Below are positions 10,640-21,115 of a DNA stretch of 64,000 bases, one piece after another. Position numbers and translations under genes: made by a program. This DNA comes from Athripsodes cinereus (Eukaryota > Arthropoda > Insecta > Trichoptera > Leptoceridae). The stretch is from NCBI GenBank assembly GCA_947579605.1, contig OX388318.1, positions 4,836,001-4,900,000 of the forward strand. Reading direction: 5' to 3'. The number at the start of each line of letters is the position of its first letter. Positions within the stretch are counted from its first letter, which is position 1. The notes under the pieces are model-generated. The model saw only the letters and a program-made list of their open reading frames with translations. It was not told the origin of the DNA and did not search any database.

Positions 10640-10938
10640 TAAATTTTAGAAACACGACAAAACACTGAAGAACAATAATATAATTTAAAAAAGTGTTATA
10701 ATGAATGTAGTTATTATTTTTGAGTCATAGATATGTACCATCATAGACCAGCTATAAATCTAAATAAGTTTAGTGGATGGGGTATGTGCCCTGAATATAG
10801 TCGCACATTGCGAGTAATGGAGTCGGAGTATTGCAGAGGTGTATATTGTTGTAAAAATAAATTTTCATGTCTGCCATTTTAATTCATGCTATTAAATTGT
10901 GTAATTAATATTAATCATTACATATTATTATTTTAATA

Positions 10939-11076
10939 AATCAAATGTTTTTGTGTTAACACTTTGGAAATTCATTATAATTAAAATGATTTTAAAACAC
11001 TATATAATTTCCAAATTAAATTTATTCACCTCAAACGTTTTCGCCAAGGCTTCTACTTGGCATCTTCAGGAGGACT
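10939..11076 (-). mobile_element. foldback element, family B, second copy
   Basis: About 95% identical to 9660-9800 in direct orientation, 1.3 kb away. The core on the minus strand is CTGAAGA (11069-11063) - TGCCAAG/CTTGGC stem - GAAA (11042-11039). No clear TSD. The end corresponding to the second CTGATGATGCC of copy 1 is missing. Confidence 0.78.
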
Positions 11077-11130
11077 AATTAGTTTAAGTTCAAATGTAGT
11101 GAGTCTGTTTTCTATTACTAACTTATACTA

Positions 11131-11216
11131 GGGGTGGGGGGGGGGAGTTTGAAGGTGGGGGAGAAAGGGCGGAGTTGAGGGTGTTTGATAAGAGGGAAGG
11201 AGATGGGTATATCAAC
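11131..11216 (+). repeat. G-rich purine tract
   Basis: GGGGTGGGGGGGGGGAG, GGTGGGGGAG, AAAGGGCGG, GAGGGTG and AGAGGGAAGG follow one another. At least six G-runs of three or more in 86 bp could form quadruplexes. Confidence 0.7.
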
Positions 11217-12117
11217 AAAGGAGATGCATATGCATTATTATTATTTTTTAAATAATAATCATTTCTGTATTTATTAATAAATATAAGATAACCATTATCT
11301 ATTCTTTAGTGTAAAGTGATTACAAATTATTGAATATAAATAATATACAGAGGGTAAGTAAATCCCAGAAACTGGATTTCTCCCCATTTAATGCAATTTT
11401 GTCTCCATGGTTTATATCTCTTCTTCTGGGCATATTCTAGTTTTTGCTATGTTCACTTCGTATTTGCATTCTACTAAGTGTTTCGCCAATATTTTTTTCA
11501 TATATTACATTGAAACTGTCTTTTGTTTCTTTCTTTTCACACATTTTAAACGTGCATACGAGAAGACACTAGGAATAGGATGTCTCAGATATGAGAACTT
11601 TTGTGATTGGTCTATGTTTATATATGTCTATGGTTTAAGACTATATAGATAAATAAAGAAGGTAGTTATTTTATCTGTATATTGATATAAGTAGGGACGT
11701 ATATCTGCAGTGTTCAGGTAACATTACTAATTACAGTTAAATACGGGGGTATTATAACTATTAATATTATAATTTATTATATAATAGGTACTTGTGTGTG
11801 AATTAATTACAGCAGATGACAGAAGTTGTATCCAGTGAGAGCTAGTAACAAAAGTCATAATTGTTATTATTACATACATTATTATGTGAGTCCACATTAT
11901 TTATTATCTTGAAACGATAACGGTGAGACTATATTCAAAAAAATACGATGAATTCTTCTTAATGTCTTACTTTTATGACATGAGAAGTTAACCAGCGTGT
12001 TTATTACACACAGTAAGTACACTCGCTGGTTTCTCCATTCTTAGGAGAAAATAAAATAAGTATACGAACCTATTTATCTTCCGTGTTTATATGATATAGT
12101 GATGCAACCGGTAAATA
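11217..12117. other. no gene seen
   Basis: An 81-codon plus-strand frame at 11407-11652 has no recognisable motif. AGTTAACCAGCGTGTTTATT near 11987 is a possible scrap. Confidence 0.5.
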
Positions 12118-12196
12118 ATGTGTCTTCCACTCTTTTTTGTTTTCGAGTGTCCTGTATAAGACACTCTAATATATTTTTAGTAATATATTTTTGAGT

Positions 12197-12370
12197 TCGT
12201 CGGTAGCCTGGGGGTAGAGTCTCGGCCTCATGAACAAGGGGTCCGTGGTTCGATCCCAGGTGCCGGCAAACTCCCCTTTCACGACACAAGCTTTTAGCTT
12301 ACTGTGAAAGGTGTATAAGGTTGTATTTGGGTTTATAACAAAACCCAGATATATCTTTTAAAAAAAAAAA
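12197..12370 (+). mobile_element. tRNA-derived SINE
   Basis: The tRNA-related head GTCGGTAGCCTGGGGGTAGA contains an A-box-like segment. GGTTCGATCCCAGGTGCC contains the B box. The body ends GTTTATAACAAAACCCAGAT followed by an A-rich tail. It sits within a family R copy. Confidence 0.85.
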
Positions 12371-12441
12371 TAATAATAAGGCAGATGTTTGAAAAACATT
12401 TTACGTCTTAAATTCATTGATGAGGTATGCGTATATTCATT

Positions 12442-12695
12442 CTGTATCTGAGAGCCATTTAGTCTTAAGTACTAAAATGCCATATTCAAATTCAATTTTT
12501 TAATCGAAAAAATCTCAACGTTTTACTAGTAATAAGATGTATATAGTATATACAGCTTATTACGTAGACCCTATAGTATAGGCACTAAGCATTTCTGTAC
12601 TAAAGACTCACGACTAATGTGTTATTTTCGCTTTTTTCGTAACTTTGGCATTTTTGTCAAAAATGCACTTAAGTCCTAATGGCTCTCGGGTACAG
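12442..12695. mobile_element. MITE (CTGTAYCYGAGAGCCATT ends) inserted in family R
   Basis: CTGTATCTGAGAGCCATTTA and inverted CTGTACCCGAGAGCCATTAG form ~30-bp TIRs. CATT on both sides (12438-12441, 12696-12699) is a possible 4-bp TSD. It interrupts the family R copy at 12118-12818. Confidence 0.65.
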
Positions 12696-12818
12696 CATTG
12701 ATCCTGAATGTCATTTTTTTGTAAGCACAGAGAGAATGGTTTGCATGTTTATCAGGTGCAGCTGGTCTGCAGACTATCCCACTTGGGGATATACCGTGAT
12801 GGTATAATAGTAGTAGAA

Positions 12819-13472
12819 ATATTTATCTTTCGATTGTTAACCTCTGAGTCAAAGAAAATTAGAATGTATGTAAAAGGGATAGGGTAAATACATAAGAAAA
12901 CAAAATCGGTTCTAGTGGTTCAAATCTCGCCGGAGATCTTTTTCACCTTCACAAGCTATTAGTTAGGTACTTATTGTAAAGGAAAATTTGTTTATATTAT
13001 AAAATATTATATTCATTTAAAAAAAAAAACTATGCTAATCAATGACGATATACAATGTGTATATAATTTTACAATAATTCTTAATTATTCTATAAATAAA
13101 TCGGTGAAATTATTCTAGCAAATAAATCTTTTAGAACATAACATCAAAGAACACTTAATCCTTTGAATACGGTCGTAAGCAGTTGAGGCATTTTGAATAT
13201 TTGTTCATAAATGATTATTTTGCAAAGAATTAGATATAATCAAATACATTATAATAATATTTCTCATATATATATCTATACATGTGTATATGTATGTTTA
13301 CATAATATCAACAACATCCAGCACTGAAATTACAAACAGTCTAATTAAATGATAATTATCAGTATGTAAATAGGTATAGTTAATTATTATTTAGCGACAT
13401 TTGACATTACCCTCAGACACACAAAGACATAGTACAGACACATAGAAACATATTATGCAGACACGTATAGAC
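12819..13472. other. no gene seen
   Basis: AT-rich with TATATA stretches near 13260. Confidence 0.55.
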
Positions 13473-14053
13473 CAGTGGCGTGTCTAAGGCTTTCGTACTG
13501 GATAGGACATACTTCTTTCGATTTAAGTATGTAAGCATTTTCACCATGTTCGACACACTGCTATGCTGTCTTTAGGTCGCAGTGCATCATTCTTGTACGA
13601 TATGTTACACTACGTAGACTAACAAATCGTATAAAATGAGAGATAACTGTTCAAACAATATTGTGCCTAGAGTGAAACAAGAAAATAATCCTAAAACAAA
13701 TTAAGTAGCACAGTTCTACTCTTTCATCTTGTTATGACATTGTCAATTAAAACAAAAACCTATCAAGACGAAAGACGTCTCTCTCGTAAATATGTAAATC
13801 GAATAGGTACTAGAATAAAACATTTGTTTTATTTATTTCGCTATGGACTTAAACTACCTAAACACCGACACAGTCAATAAAATTTGTTTGATGCTTCTGA
13901 TGACATTTCATCGAATTCATTAAAACGGAGCGCGCAATTTACAAAACAGCTAAAATGATAGCTGCACGTAATTATCTCATTTTTCAATTATTTTAAATCC
14001 TGTAAACCTCGGGTAAAGCCTGAGTTTCGGCTTGTATAGAATAGACGCCACTG
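13473..14053. mobile_element. hAT-like MITE (CAGTGGCGT ends), interrupted
   Basis: CAGTGGCGTGTCTAAGGC at 13473 and inverted CAGTGGCGTCTATTC at 14053. A degraded foldback A lies inside. The flanks do not give a clear 8-bp repeat. Confidence 0.5.
13725..13878. mobile_element. foldback element, family A, degraded copy
   Basis: Retains GACGAAAGACGTCTCTCTCG, AACATTTGTTTTATTTATTT and the ACCTAAACACCGACACAGTC end, with the left arm largely lost. It lies inside a hAT-like MITE (13473-14053). Confidence 0.7.
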
Positions 14054-14754
14054 ATTCATGTAGACATACATATACGGTGTGTTACGTGACGTCAGTTGTT
14101 GTGACATCAACACAATGACACTTTTCACTCACTCAACATTTAACACGATACATAATACACGATAGTTTAATTTATTTGTTTGTTAATATCCTTTAGAACA
14201 TATATTAATAACTATCCTATATTTTATCTTCTTCTTCCCGTTATGTTCCGCATATCTTTGACTTGAGCTAGTAATTCTCTGAATTCTTATCTTTTTTCAA
14301 TATTTTTCTGACACGTCATTTGCCTTCATCTTATACCACTTTGCCTTCTATTTAACGTTAATGATCATATTTTATTAAAAAAAATACATTACTTTTTTTA
14401 CTTTGTTGATTTATGTAGTTACCTACTTTATTAAATTACTCAAAATGACATTTTGAGTGAATATTTTTTTGATTTTCAGAGATATTTATTGTATGGTTTA
14501 TTAACCTTTATGAGTAACTGTACATTTTTGTGACAGGAGCTAATGCTGTTGGTACAAAATACACATATAAATAGTCCATTTTTTATGGAAATAAACACAA
14601 ACTGTAGGTTTTACTATATTTAATTAGAGGTGCAGTAATCTGGTTCCGACTTATAAAATCATTGCCAAACTTATTGAGTTTTACCTACAAAATTAATGTT
14701 AACTCAATCAATGTATCTATAAATTATCCGTTATTCGCAATGCACTTTTTCATT
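14054..14754. other. no gene seen
   Basis: AT-rich. Short palindrome ACTCAAAATGACATTTTGAGT at 14435, quoted as two halves around its centre. No coding signal. Confidence 0.5.
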
Positions 14755-14935
14755 TTTTTTTTAAAGATTCATATATCTGGGTTTTGTTTTCAACCCAAAT
14801 ACAACCTTATACACCTTTCACAGTAAGCTAAAAGCTTGTGTCATGAAAGAGGAGTTTGCCGGCACCTGGGATCGAACCACGGATCCCCTGTTCACGAGGC
14901 CGAGACTACCTCCAGGCTACCGACGAACTGCCTCA
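14755..14935 (-). mobile_element. tRNA-derived SINE
   Basis: The same SINE on the minus strand: tail at about 14755-14785, B-box complement GGGATCGAACCACGG at 14867-14881 and head near 14930. A base of the B-box arm is altered relative to the other copies. Confidence 0.85.
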
Positions 14936-14962
14936 ACGAACGAACCAACGAACTTTTCTACC

Positions 14963-15131
14963 TCATAAAAAAAAATATATCTGGGTTTTGTTATAAACCC
15001 AAATACAACTTTCACAGTAAGCCAAAAGCTTGTGTCGTGAAAGGGGAGTTTGCCGGCACCTGGGATCGAACCCCGGACCCCATGTTCACGAGGCCGAGAC
15101 TCGACCTCCAGGCTATCGACGAACTCCGTCC
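14963..15131 (-). mobile_element. tRNA-derived SINE, tandem neighbour
   Basis: A second minus-strand copy immediately next to 14755-14935, with B-box complement GGGATCGAACCCCGG and head complement ending GACGAACTCC. A short deletion removes 'cttatacacc' relative to the first. Confidence 0.85.
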
Positions 15132-15837
15132 GTATTATAATAATTGATATTTTAAATTACTCACTATGATCAATAAAATTTAATAAAAAAATAATTCCCA
15201 AGCATACACTGTCAGAGTCAAATGGATAGGTTCTCCAGATGCTATAGAGATATTATATTAGAAAACGTCTGGTATAAAAGTAAGCAACTTATAATAATAT
15301 ATAATTATCACGTAGCTGTAGCAGTAAGGAGTACAACATAATAATTAGATATAATCTAAGAAGGTAAAACAGTAATGGCACTCTGTGGACATATGGTATA
15401 TTATACATATATGTGTGGGTAGGTACTGTGCATGTAACATAATATGTCAGGTACATGGTCAAAATGAATAAAATTATGTAATTACAAATGTATACCTGCT
15501 GAATATAATATATTATACCTCTTTTTATCCTACTCTGTACTCCCGAGAGGACCGTTGAAGGGGGACAACACAAAAAAGGCTTAGCTCTTTAATTAAATAT
15601 CTACACAACGAGTCAGTCGAAAGACTAAAATGTTTATCGATTACCACCAAAAATTTTACAAGACGAGGTCATGTCTTTAGTTTTTTATGAAAATTGCGTC
15701 TGTATAATTTCTGAAAAATAAGCTGCACCTAGATTTTTGCTTATTTTTTTTTTGTTACATAATTTTCAACATAAACTTTATTAATTCTAATGTTTGTACA
15801 TTAACAGAGTGAAAATTCATGATTACAAGTATCAATA
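15132..15837. other. no gene seen
   Basis: A 94-codon minus-strand frame (15289-15573) is Tyr/Leu-rich translated AT sequence, not a convincing gene. Confidence 0.5.
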
Positions 15838-15901
15838 TTTCTAAACACAGTTAATTTTTCACTATTTTTTTTATAAGTGATAAATTAACTGTGTTTAGAA
15901 A
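15838..15901. repeat. hairpin-forming inverted repeat
   Basis: TTTCTAAACACAGTTAATTT and its inverse AAATTAACTGTGTTTAGAAA surround TTCACTATTTTTTTTATAAG. Confidence 0.75.
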
Positions 15902-16553
15902 AAAGTCAAATCAATTAATATATCCTTTTATATGTAACTTCTTTATATGAAAACATTATATTATATGATAAGTGAATATAGTTTTTTTTTAACAGATCGT
16001 AAACACGTAACTAATTTGTAATATCCGTAAACTTTATTGGTTTATTATTCATATCCTAATGAGTTGTTATGTAAAATGTTTGTATAATAAATAAAATTAA
16101 AATAACTCGTAACCAAATCGCAAGTTATTATATTTTGAAAAACAAGATGGATTACGTGAAAATTTGTGATCAAAATATCGGTTCAATAAATTAGTTAGTA
16201 GGTATTTGATATGTTGGTGGTATATTTCCGATCATCATTTGGAGTACAGTTTGAGATGTGCTAATTAAATAAATACACATCACATTATAACACATCATCA
16301 TCTTGTGCGGTTTCAGGTTTAGTAAACATTTTATCTGCGAACGTAAAAAACATATATTTGTTTTATGGAAATAAATGCAAACAGTTTGAGCTCTACGATA
16401 TTTAATACCTGGTTCCGACTTAAAAGTCATTGTCAGTTTAACCAATTATTTGTCCTAAACATTTTGTATTTATTTACATAAATTAATATGGAGTTTTACA
16501 AATTAAACGTCAACTCAAAAAATAAATCAATATTTAGTTCTAATTTAAGATCT
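15902..16553. other. no gene seen
   Basis: AT-rich. Short low-complexity frames only. Confidence 0.55.
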
Positions 16554-16793
16554 TGTAGAGCACCCGTCATAAAATTGGTCTCCCACTGTTCTCTGTAAAT
16601 TTTCGAGTGTCCTGTAAAAAGAAGGTGGATTTTATATTTTAAATTCAGCGATTAGGTTTGCCGCTCATCCTAAATGACGAAATATGTTGTTGGCACGGAA
16701 AGGACAATTTGCATATTTATTACATGCAGCTGGTATGCTGATTACATACACTTGTGGGATATGTCGTGATGATATAGTATCTAGTAGTAATAA
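16554..16793 (+). repeat. family R copy, complete
   Basis: GAGCACCCGTCATAAAATTG, TTTTCGAGTGTCCTGTAAAA, TTTGCCGCTCATCCTAAATG, TACATGCAGCTGGTATGCTG and a TAGTAGTAA tail. Confidence 0.85.
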
Positions 16794-17315
16794 TTATAAA
16801 CATTTATGTAGTTTTATGTATGGTAAAACACTGCTAGAAGAAATAAGAAGGAAGAAATATTGCTATATTTATTTATTTCATTTATTTATTAAACCAATCA
16901 GTATATATAACAACACATTAATACAACATTAACACTACCATATTATATACAATATGTTCCAACATTACAATAATAGGCGGTATACTCAAACACTCATACA
17001 TATACTATTGTATTATTCTGAATTTCGATAATTATTATCTCACGTGCGCTGTGCCGTACATCAAGCATATTTCCTTTCATGCGGTAATTAAAAAACAAAA
17101 GAATTTACACGCATTTTTCCCCACACACAGATCACTCACTGGGTACCAGTTTTTATTATATAATTTTATCTCTTTTTGCCATTTTCCACGTACAGAATCA
17201 CAAAAAGTCTGAAAAAATAGACTTTTTTTCTGACATTTATGTTGATGTTACTTCTGTGGTTACATGGCAAAAATGTTGATATGTACGATTTTTATAAAAT
17301 TAGATTTTTCACTAG
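16794..17315. other. no gene seen
   Basis: Left flank of the truncated LINE. Nothing recognisable. Confidence 0.55.
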
Positions 17316-18498
17316 ATATGAAGACTAAATCCTGAGTCTCAGACTTATTCTAGAAAAGAGAATAACAGTTAATAAAAACACATATATAGCATTCATCGAC
17401 CTAGAAAAGGCATTCGATAAAGTAGAATGGGAACAACTTTTTAACATCCTAAACGAAATAGGAATGAGTTTCAAAGACAGAAGAGCAATCTGGAGCCTAT
17501 ATAAGAACGAAATGGCCGTAATTAAAAGCGGAGAGAGCTGCGCAGAAGCAAGGGTCGAACAAGGCGTAAGACAAGGATGCTCAATGTCGCCAGCTCTCTT
17601 TAACTGCTATATACAGCGAGCCATTGATGAACTGATAGAAGAAATGAAGAACTGGACAGGAGTCAAAATAAATGGGAAAAAGGTCGACATGATCAGATAT
17701 GCTGACGACATAGCACTGCTCGCAGACTCCGAGATGGAGCTGAACGAAGCCTTAGGAAAAATGGAACGTATTCTGTTGTCAAAGTACAACATGAAAATAA
17801 ATAAAGAAAAAACAAAATGTATGGTCGCTGGAAAAGAGGAAGCGACTGCGAACATTGCCATAAATGGAGTGAGCATCAAACAAGTAAGTGAATTCGTGTA
17901 CCTGGGCAGCAGAATAAACCAGGATGGACGCTCCAAATCGGAAATTGTAAGCAGAATAAACCAGGCAAGGATTGCCTTTAACAAAAAATCAAAGATATTG
18001 GAATCCCCAAATATTGACTTAAGCGTAAGGAAGAACCTTACTAAAGCCTTTGTATGGAGCATTCTGCTTTATGGTTGTGAGACATGGACCATCAGCAAGA
18101 GTGAAAGCGGACGGTTGGCGGCCTTTGAGATGTGGTGCTACAGACGCATGCTCAAGATCCATTGGTCGGAGCACGTCGAAAATGAAGAAGTATTAACCAG
18201 GGTAGGCGAAAAAAGGCAACTCCTTAAGAGAATCAGCCAACAACGAGCTAACTGGATTGGCCACAACATCAGGCATCCAGGACTACTCATCGCCATCGCA
18301 GAGGGTAAGACCGAGGGGACAAATGGCAGAGGCCGACCAAGAGACGCATATATGGACCAACTGAAGAGAGACATGAACTGTGGCTCATACGTAGGGCTAA
18401 AAAGACTGGCTGAGAATAGAGACGAATGGAGAAGAAAAACCAAACTCGTTGCAGACCAATCCAGTGGATTGTAACTCATTATATATATATGAAGACTA
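17316..18498 (+). mobile_element. 5'-truncated LINE with 12-bp target-site duplication
   Basis: ATATGAAGACTA occurs at 17316-17327 and at 18487-18498, bracketing the LINE reverse transcriptase fragment. The 3' end is a short AT/TA microsatellite following the stop codon, not a poly(A) tail, as in RTE/CR1-like elements. The insertion lacks the endonuclease and first RT blocks. Confidence 0.85.
17329..18474 (+). pseudogene. LINE reverse transcriptase, C-terminal part
   Basis: The frame is open from 17329, upstream of the first Met at 17464. It starts within RT: YIAFIDLEKAFDKVEWEQL is RT block A with the first catalytic Asp. GVRQGCSMSP and the catalytic RYADDIALLADS follow (about residues 34-43 and 78-89 from that Met), then the thumb and a C-terminal region (LYGCETWTISKSESGRLAAF, WIGHNIRHPG, GRGRPRDAYM). 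The N-terminal apurinic endonuclease and the RT fingers are missing. The frame is otherwise clean to the TAA/TGTAA region, so the copy is fairly young. Family assignment (RTE/CR1-like, non-LTR) is by motif pattern only. Confidence 0.88.
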
Positions 18499-18741
18499 GA
18501 TACCTATGTTTCTTGTAACCTAATTTCTTTTATTTAATTAAATTAATACCGTTATTATTTAAAAAAAAGAGTGTAAATATTAATATGAAATGCCAATGAT
18601 TTTGTATGCTGACAATGATTATAAATTTGCTCTTTGAAATGTTTTCCTGTAAAGTTTGCTTTTTTGGACATATCAACTTTTGTCATACTACTGCATAACT
18701 AAAACTTACAGTTAAATACTTAAAATGTCCATAAGTCCATT

Positions 18742-18920
18742 CATACCATCACGGCTTATTCCGCAAGCGGTGTAGCCAGAAGATCAACTGGATGTGATAA
18801 ACATGCAAATTGTTTTCTCAGCTCCAATATATACTTTACTTAATAGAAGTCTTGCCATTTTCAAGATACTCAAAAACTCACGAAAAAAGAAAGGATTTTT
18901 ACTGAGGACTCCACAGAACT
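18742..18920 (-). repeat. family R copy, diverged
   Basis: CCATCACGGCTTATTCCGCA, GTGTAGCCAGAAGATCAACT, AAACATGCAAATTGTTTTCT, then a degraded 5' half. Confidence 0.7.
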
Positions 18921-19407
18921 AGCTACTTAAAATGTATGATTATTTTTGTCGTTAAATATTATATTCTGGCAATAAATATCAGGGGACTTTCGATTTCTAC
19001 CTAAGACTTTTACATTTATTTAATTGTTATCGTTAAAAAATTTAACTGTCGAAACCCTGTCAAAAATATAAAAAAATATTAGTTATTTTTATCATAAAAA
19101 AAATGTTTATGGTTTCTGATACTATATTTCATTTACACACGTCGCCGTTTCTATCTGCAAAAACAAATATTTAAAATATTTGCATCTTTCAGCAAGAAAT
19201 TAGAACGCTAAAAATGTCTGAATGATAAGAATTTGAATAAGGTTGTATAAACGGTCTTAGAATAGATTACTGTCTAGTTAGTAAGGCAATGTATTACATT
19301 TCTTTATTTCATACAATATAATTATAATATGTACTGAGGTTAAGATATGTGATTCTATTTAGTTAATATGATTTGTTTGAATTGTTTAAGTTTTATTAAA
19401 GGAAAAT

Positions 19408-19651
19408 ACTACTACTTTACCATCATGGCATATCCCACAAGTGGGGTGGTCAGTAGACCAACGCATATAACAAACATGCAAGCTGTCCTCTCTGTGTCAA
19501 AAAAATAAGACATTCAGGATGAGTGGCAAACCTCATCACTGAATTTAAGAAATATATGTCTTTATATTTTAGAAAAACCTGTTTTTTACAGAACACTCGA
19601 AAACTTGCAAAAAAGAGCTTACGACCGATTCCATGCTGGGTGCTCCACGGA
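19408..19651 (-). repeat. family R copy, complete
   Basis: ACTACTACTTTACCATCATG, CATGCAAGCTGTCCTCTCTG, GACATTCAGGATGAGTGGCA, ACACTCGAAAACTTGC and GGTGCTCCACGGA at the far end. Confidence 0.85.
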
Positions 19652-19763
19652 ACCAGGGAATAAAATTACAACGGTTAATATTTTTACCTTACAAACAATC
19701 GATTTGATTTCTTATAAGATTAAAGAAATGTTCATGGAGAATATTTCTTATTTATCTAAGATT

Positions 19764-19927
19764 AGTGACACATTTTCTTGGCTTCAGAACATTCAGAAGT
19801 GGACCGGATGAGAGGTGTGGAGGAGCTGTTTCGTGCTGTCCGGAACAGGAAAAATTTCTCCCAAGTGGTCGTCAACGTCGGGGGGACCCGACAAGACATG
19901 TAGAGAAGAAGAAGAAGTGACACATTT
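19764..19927 (+). mobile_element. short LINE tail insertion with 12-bp TSD and (GAA)n end
   Basis: AGTGACACATTT occurs at 19764-19775 and 19916-19927. The insert ends with a frame reading RMRGVEELFRAVRNRKNFSQ, VVVNVGGTRQDM, stop, then (GAA)n. This is a severely 5'-truncated non-LTR element of 140 bp. Confidence 0.7.
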
Positions 19928-19966
19928 AAAAGTTATCAGTGACATATCATGTCATTCATTTATTCA

Positions 19967-20105
19967 TAACATCACGACATTTCTCTCGAATGGGGTAGCT
20001 AGCGGAGTAACTGCATGTTGTAAACATGCTAGCCGTCCATAGAAGTTTGTACATTCAAGATGGGTGGCATATGCCTCATCGCTGAAATGAAGACGAAAAA
20101 TATCT
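19967..20105 (-). repeat. family R copy, 3' half
   Basis: ATGGGGTAGCTAGCGGAGTA, AACTGCATGTTGTAAACATG, TTCAAGATGGGTGGCATATG, CCTCATCGCTGAAATGAAGA. Confidence 0.75.
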
Positions 20106-20261
20106 TAAACGTGAGACCCATTGAGATATAAATCTGCAATCATAAAATATTAGTATGAATGAATAAAAAAATATTGAATTATAAAGAGTGTAGGTACTTC
20201 TTATTCAAAATTTCTACCTATGTTTTTCATGTGCAAGATATTTATTATATAAAAATCAGCA

Positions 20262-20345
20262 ATGAAGCATACCATCCATTCAATGAATGATTTATTTCTC
20301 ATTGTGGTACGAAGAAGACTACCTGTATGTTTTTTACATACCGTT
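20262..20345 (+). repeat. family R fragment
   Basis: CATACCATCCATTC, TGTGGTACGAAGAAGACTAC and TGTATGTTTTTTACATACC follow the family order with high divergence. Confidence 0.5.
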
Positions 20346-20966
20346 TTTTTCACTGGCAGCCCCCATTTTGTAGAAATACCGTTGTAATAGAGACAGATAG
20401 ATAAACAAAAAAAACGCTAACATAATAAAAAAAATGCTTTTAACAATACGCATGTACCTGAATAATAAAAGTTCATTTAAATAAACTTGAATAAATTGAA
20501 AAGCTTTCATTTCATAGTGAACAGTCTGCGAGCTTTTAATATAACAATTTACTTAAAATTTAAATAATATAATATTGTAATATACATACCTATGTAATTT
20601 GAATGTATTATGATGATGTTGGTACAACTGTATGAAACTGTATTTCCTTCATAATTCAAACAGAACACAAATTAATTTCTCAGACACTGAATGTGTGTGA
20701 CACTTTGTAAAGTGATTATAACAAACTGTGGAATAATGTTATTTTGAAACTAGTGGGTAATATTTCATATGACACATCACAACATTGTAAACAAAGTATG
20801 CCACCTGTTTGATACGAAAAATTTCACAAAAAACTTTTCACAAATCACAAAATATCAATAAAACATTCGTAATAAACATTTTAGTACACGTTTCATTTGT
20901 TTATTCTTTTGTTTTATGTCATATTATTATTATTTATTTAGATTATTATTATTTTTCTTGTCACAA
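20346..20966. other. no gene seen
   Basis: AT-rich DNA leading into the CpG-dense island. Confidence 0.5.
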
Positions 20967-21115
20967 ACGCGGCGACGACGGCGTCGAGACGTCGACAAGG
21001 GGAAATTAGACGCGACCCTCACCCTCGGCGTCATCTCACAAACTGTTAGTACGTTATCTTCGTGTCTAGTTCGTGTAGTTTCGTGTGTTTTCGTGTGACG
21101 CGCGCATCTGTGTGA
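20967..21115 (+). promoter_or_regulatory. CpG-dense island, possible promoter or 5' exon
   Basis: A ~150-bp island of high CpG density in AT-rich surroundings (AACGCGGCGACGACGGCGTC, GACGTCGACAAGG, then TTCGTGTCTAGTTCGTGTAG and GTGACGCGCGCATC). A 19-codon frame follows an ATG at 21118, and a possible donor AAAG|GTGTAT lies at about 21178. No gene on either side can be tied to it, so a start site of a gene outside the window or a transposon promoter are both possible. Confidence 0.35.

Larger units (their letters stand above)
12118..12818 (+). repeat. family R copy interrupted by a SINE and a MITE
   Basis: Pieces 12118-12165, 12377-12441 and 12696-12818 together make one copy: GTTTTCGAGTGTCCTGTA, AAATTCATTGATGAGGTATG, ATCCTGAATGTC, TGCAGCTGGTCTGC, TATACCGTGATGGTATAATA. 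The SINE 12197-12370 and the MITE 12442-12695 are inserted. Confidence 0.75.

Noticed and set aside
9660..11076. Pair of LTRs of an LTR retrotransposon
   Set aside because: No TG...CA ends, no primer-binding site or polypurine tract, and the interval contains only unrelated repeats.
12197..12272. Possible genuine tRNA gene
   Set aside because: A-box and B-box-like motifs are present, but the acceptor and anticodon stems do not fold cleanly, and the same head recurs with the same 3' body in three other places, so it is a SINE.
12074..12289. 71-codon minus-strand frame
   Set aside because: Runs through the SINE; the peptide GSNHGPLVHEAE is SINE-derived.
14836..15147. 103-codon plus-strand frame with two CVKGEFAGTWDRTPDP-like repeats
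   Set aside because: Translation through two adjacent tRNA-derived SINEs, including the B box; not a gene.
17607..18479. Minus-strand frames of 113-151 codons across the LINE
   Set aside because: Antisense to a well-supported RT; composition is the mirror of the RT codons.
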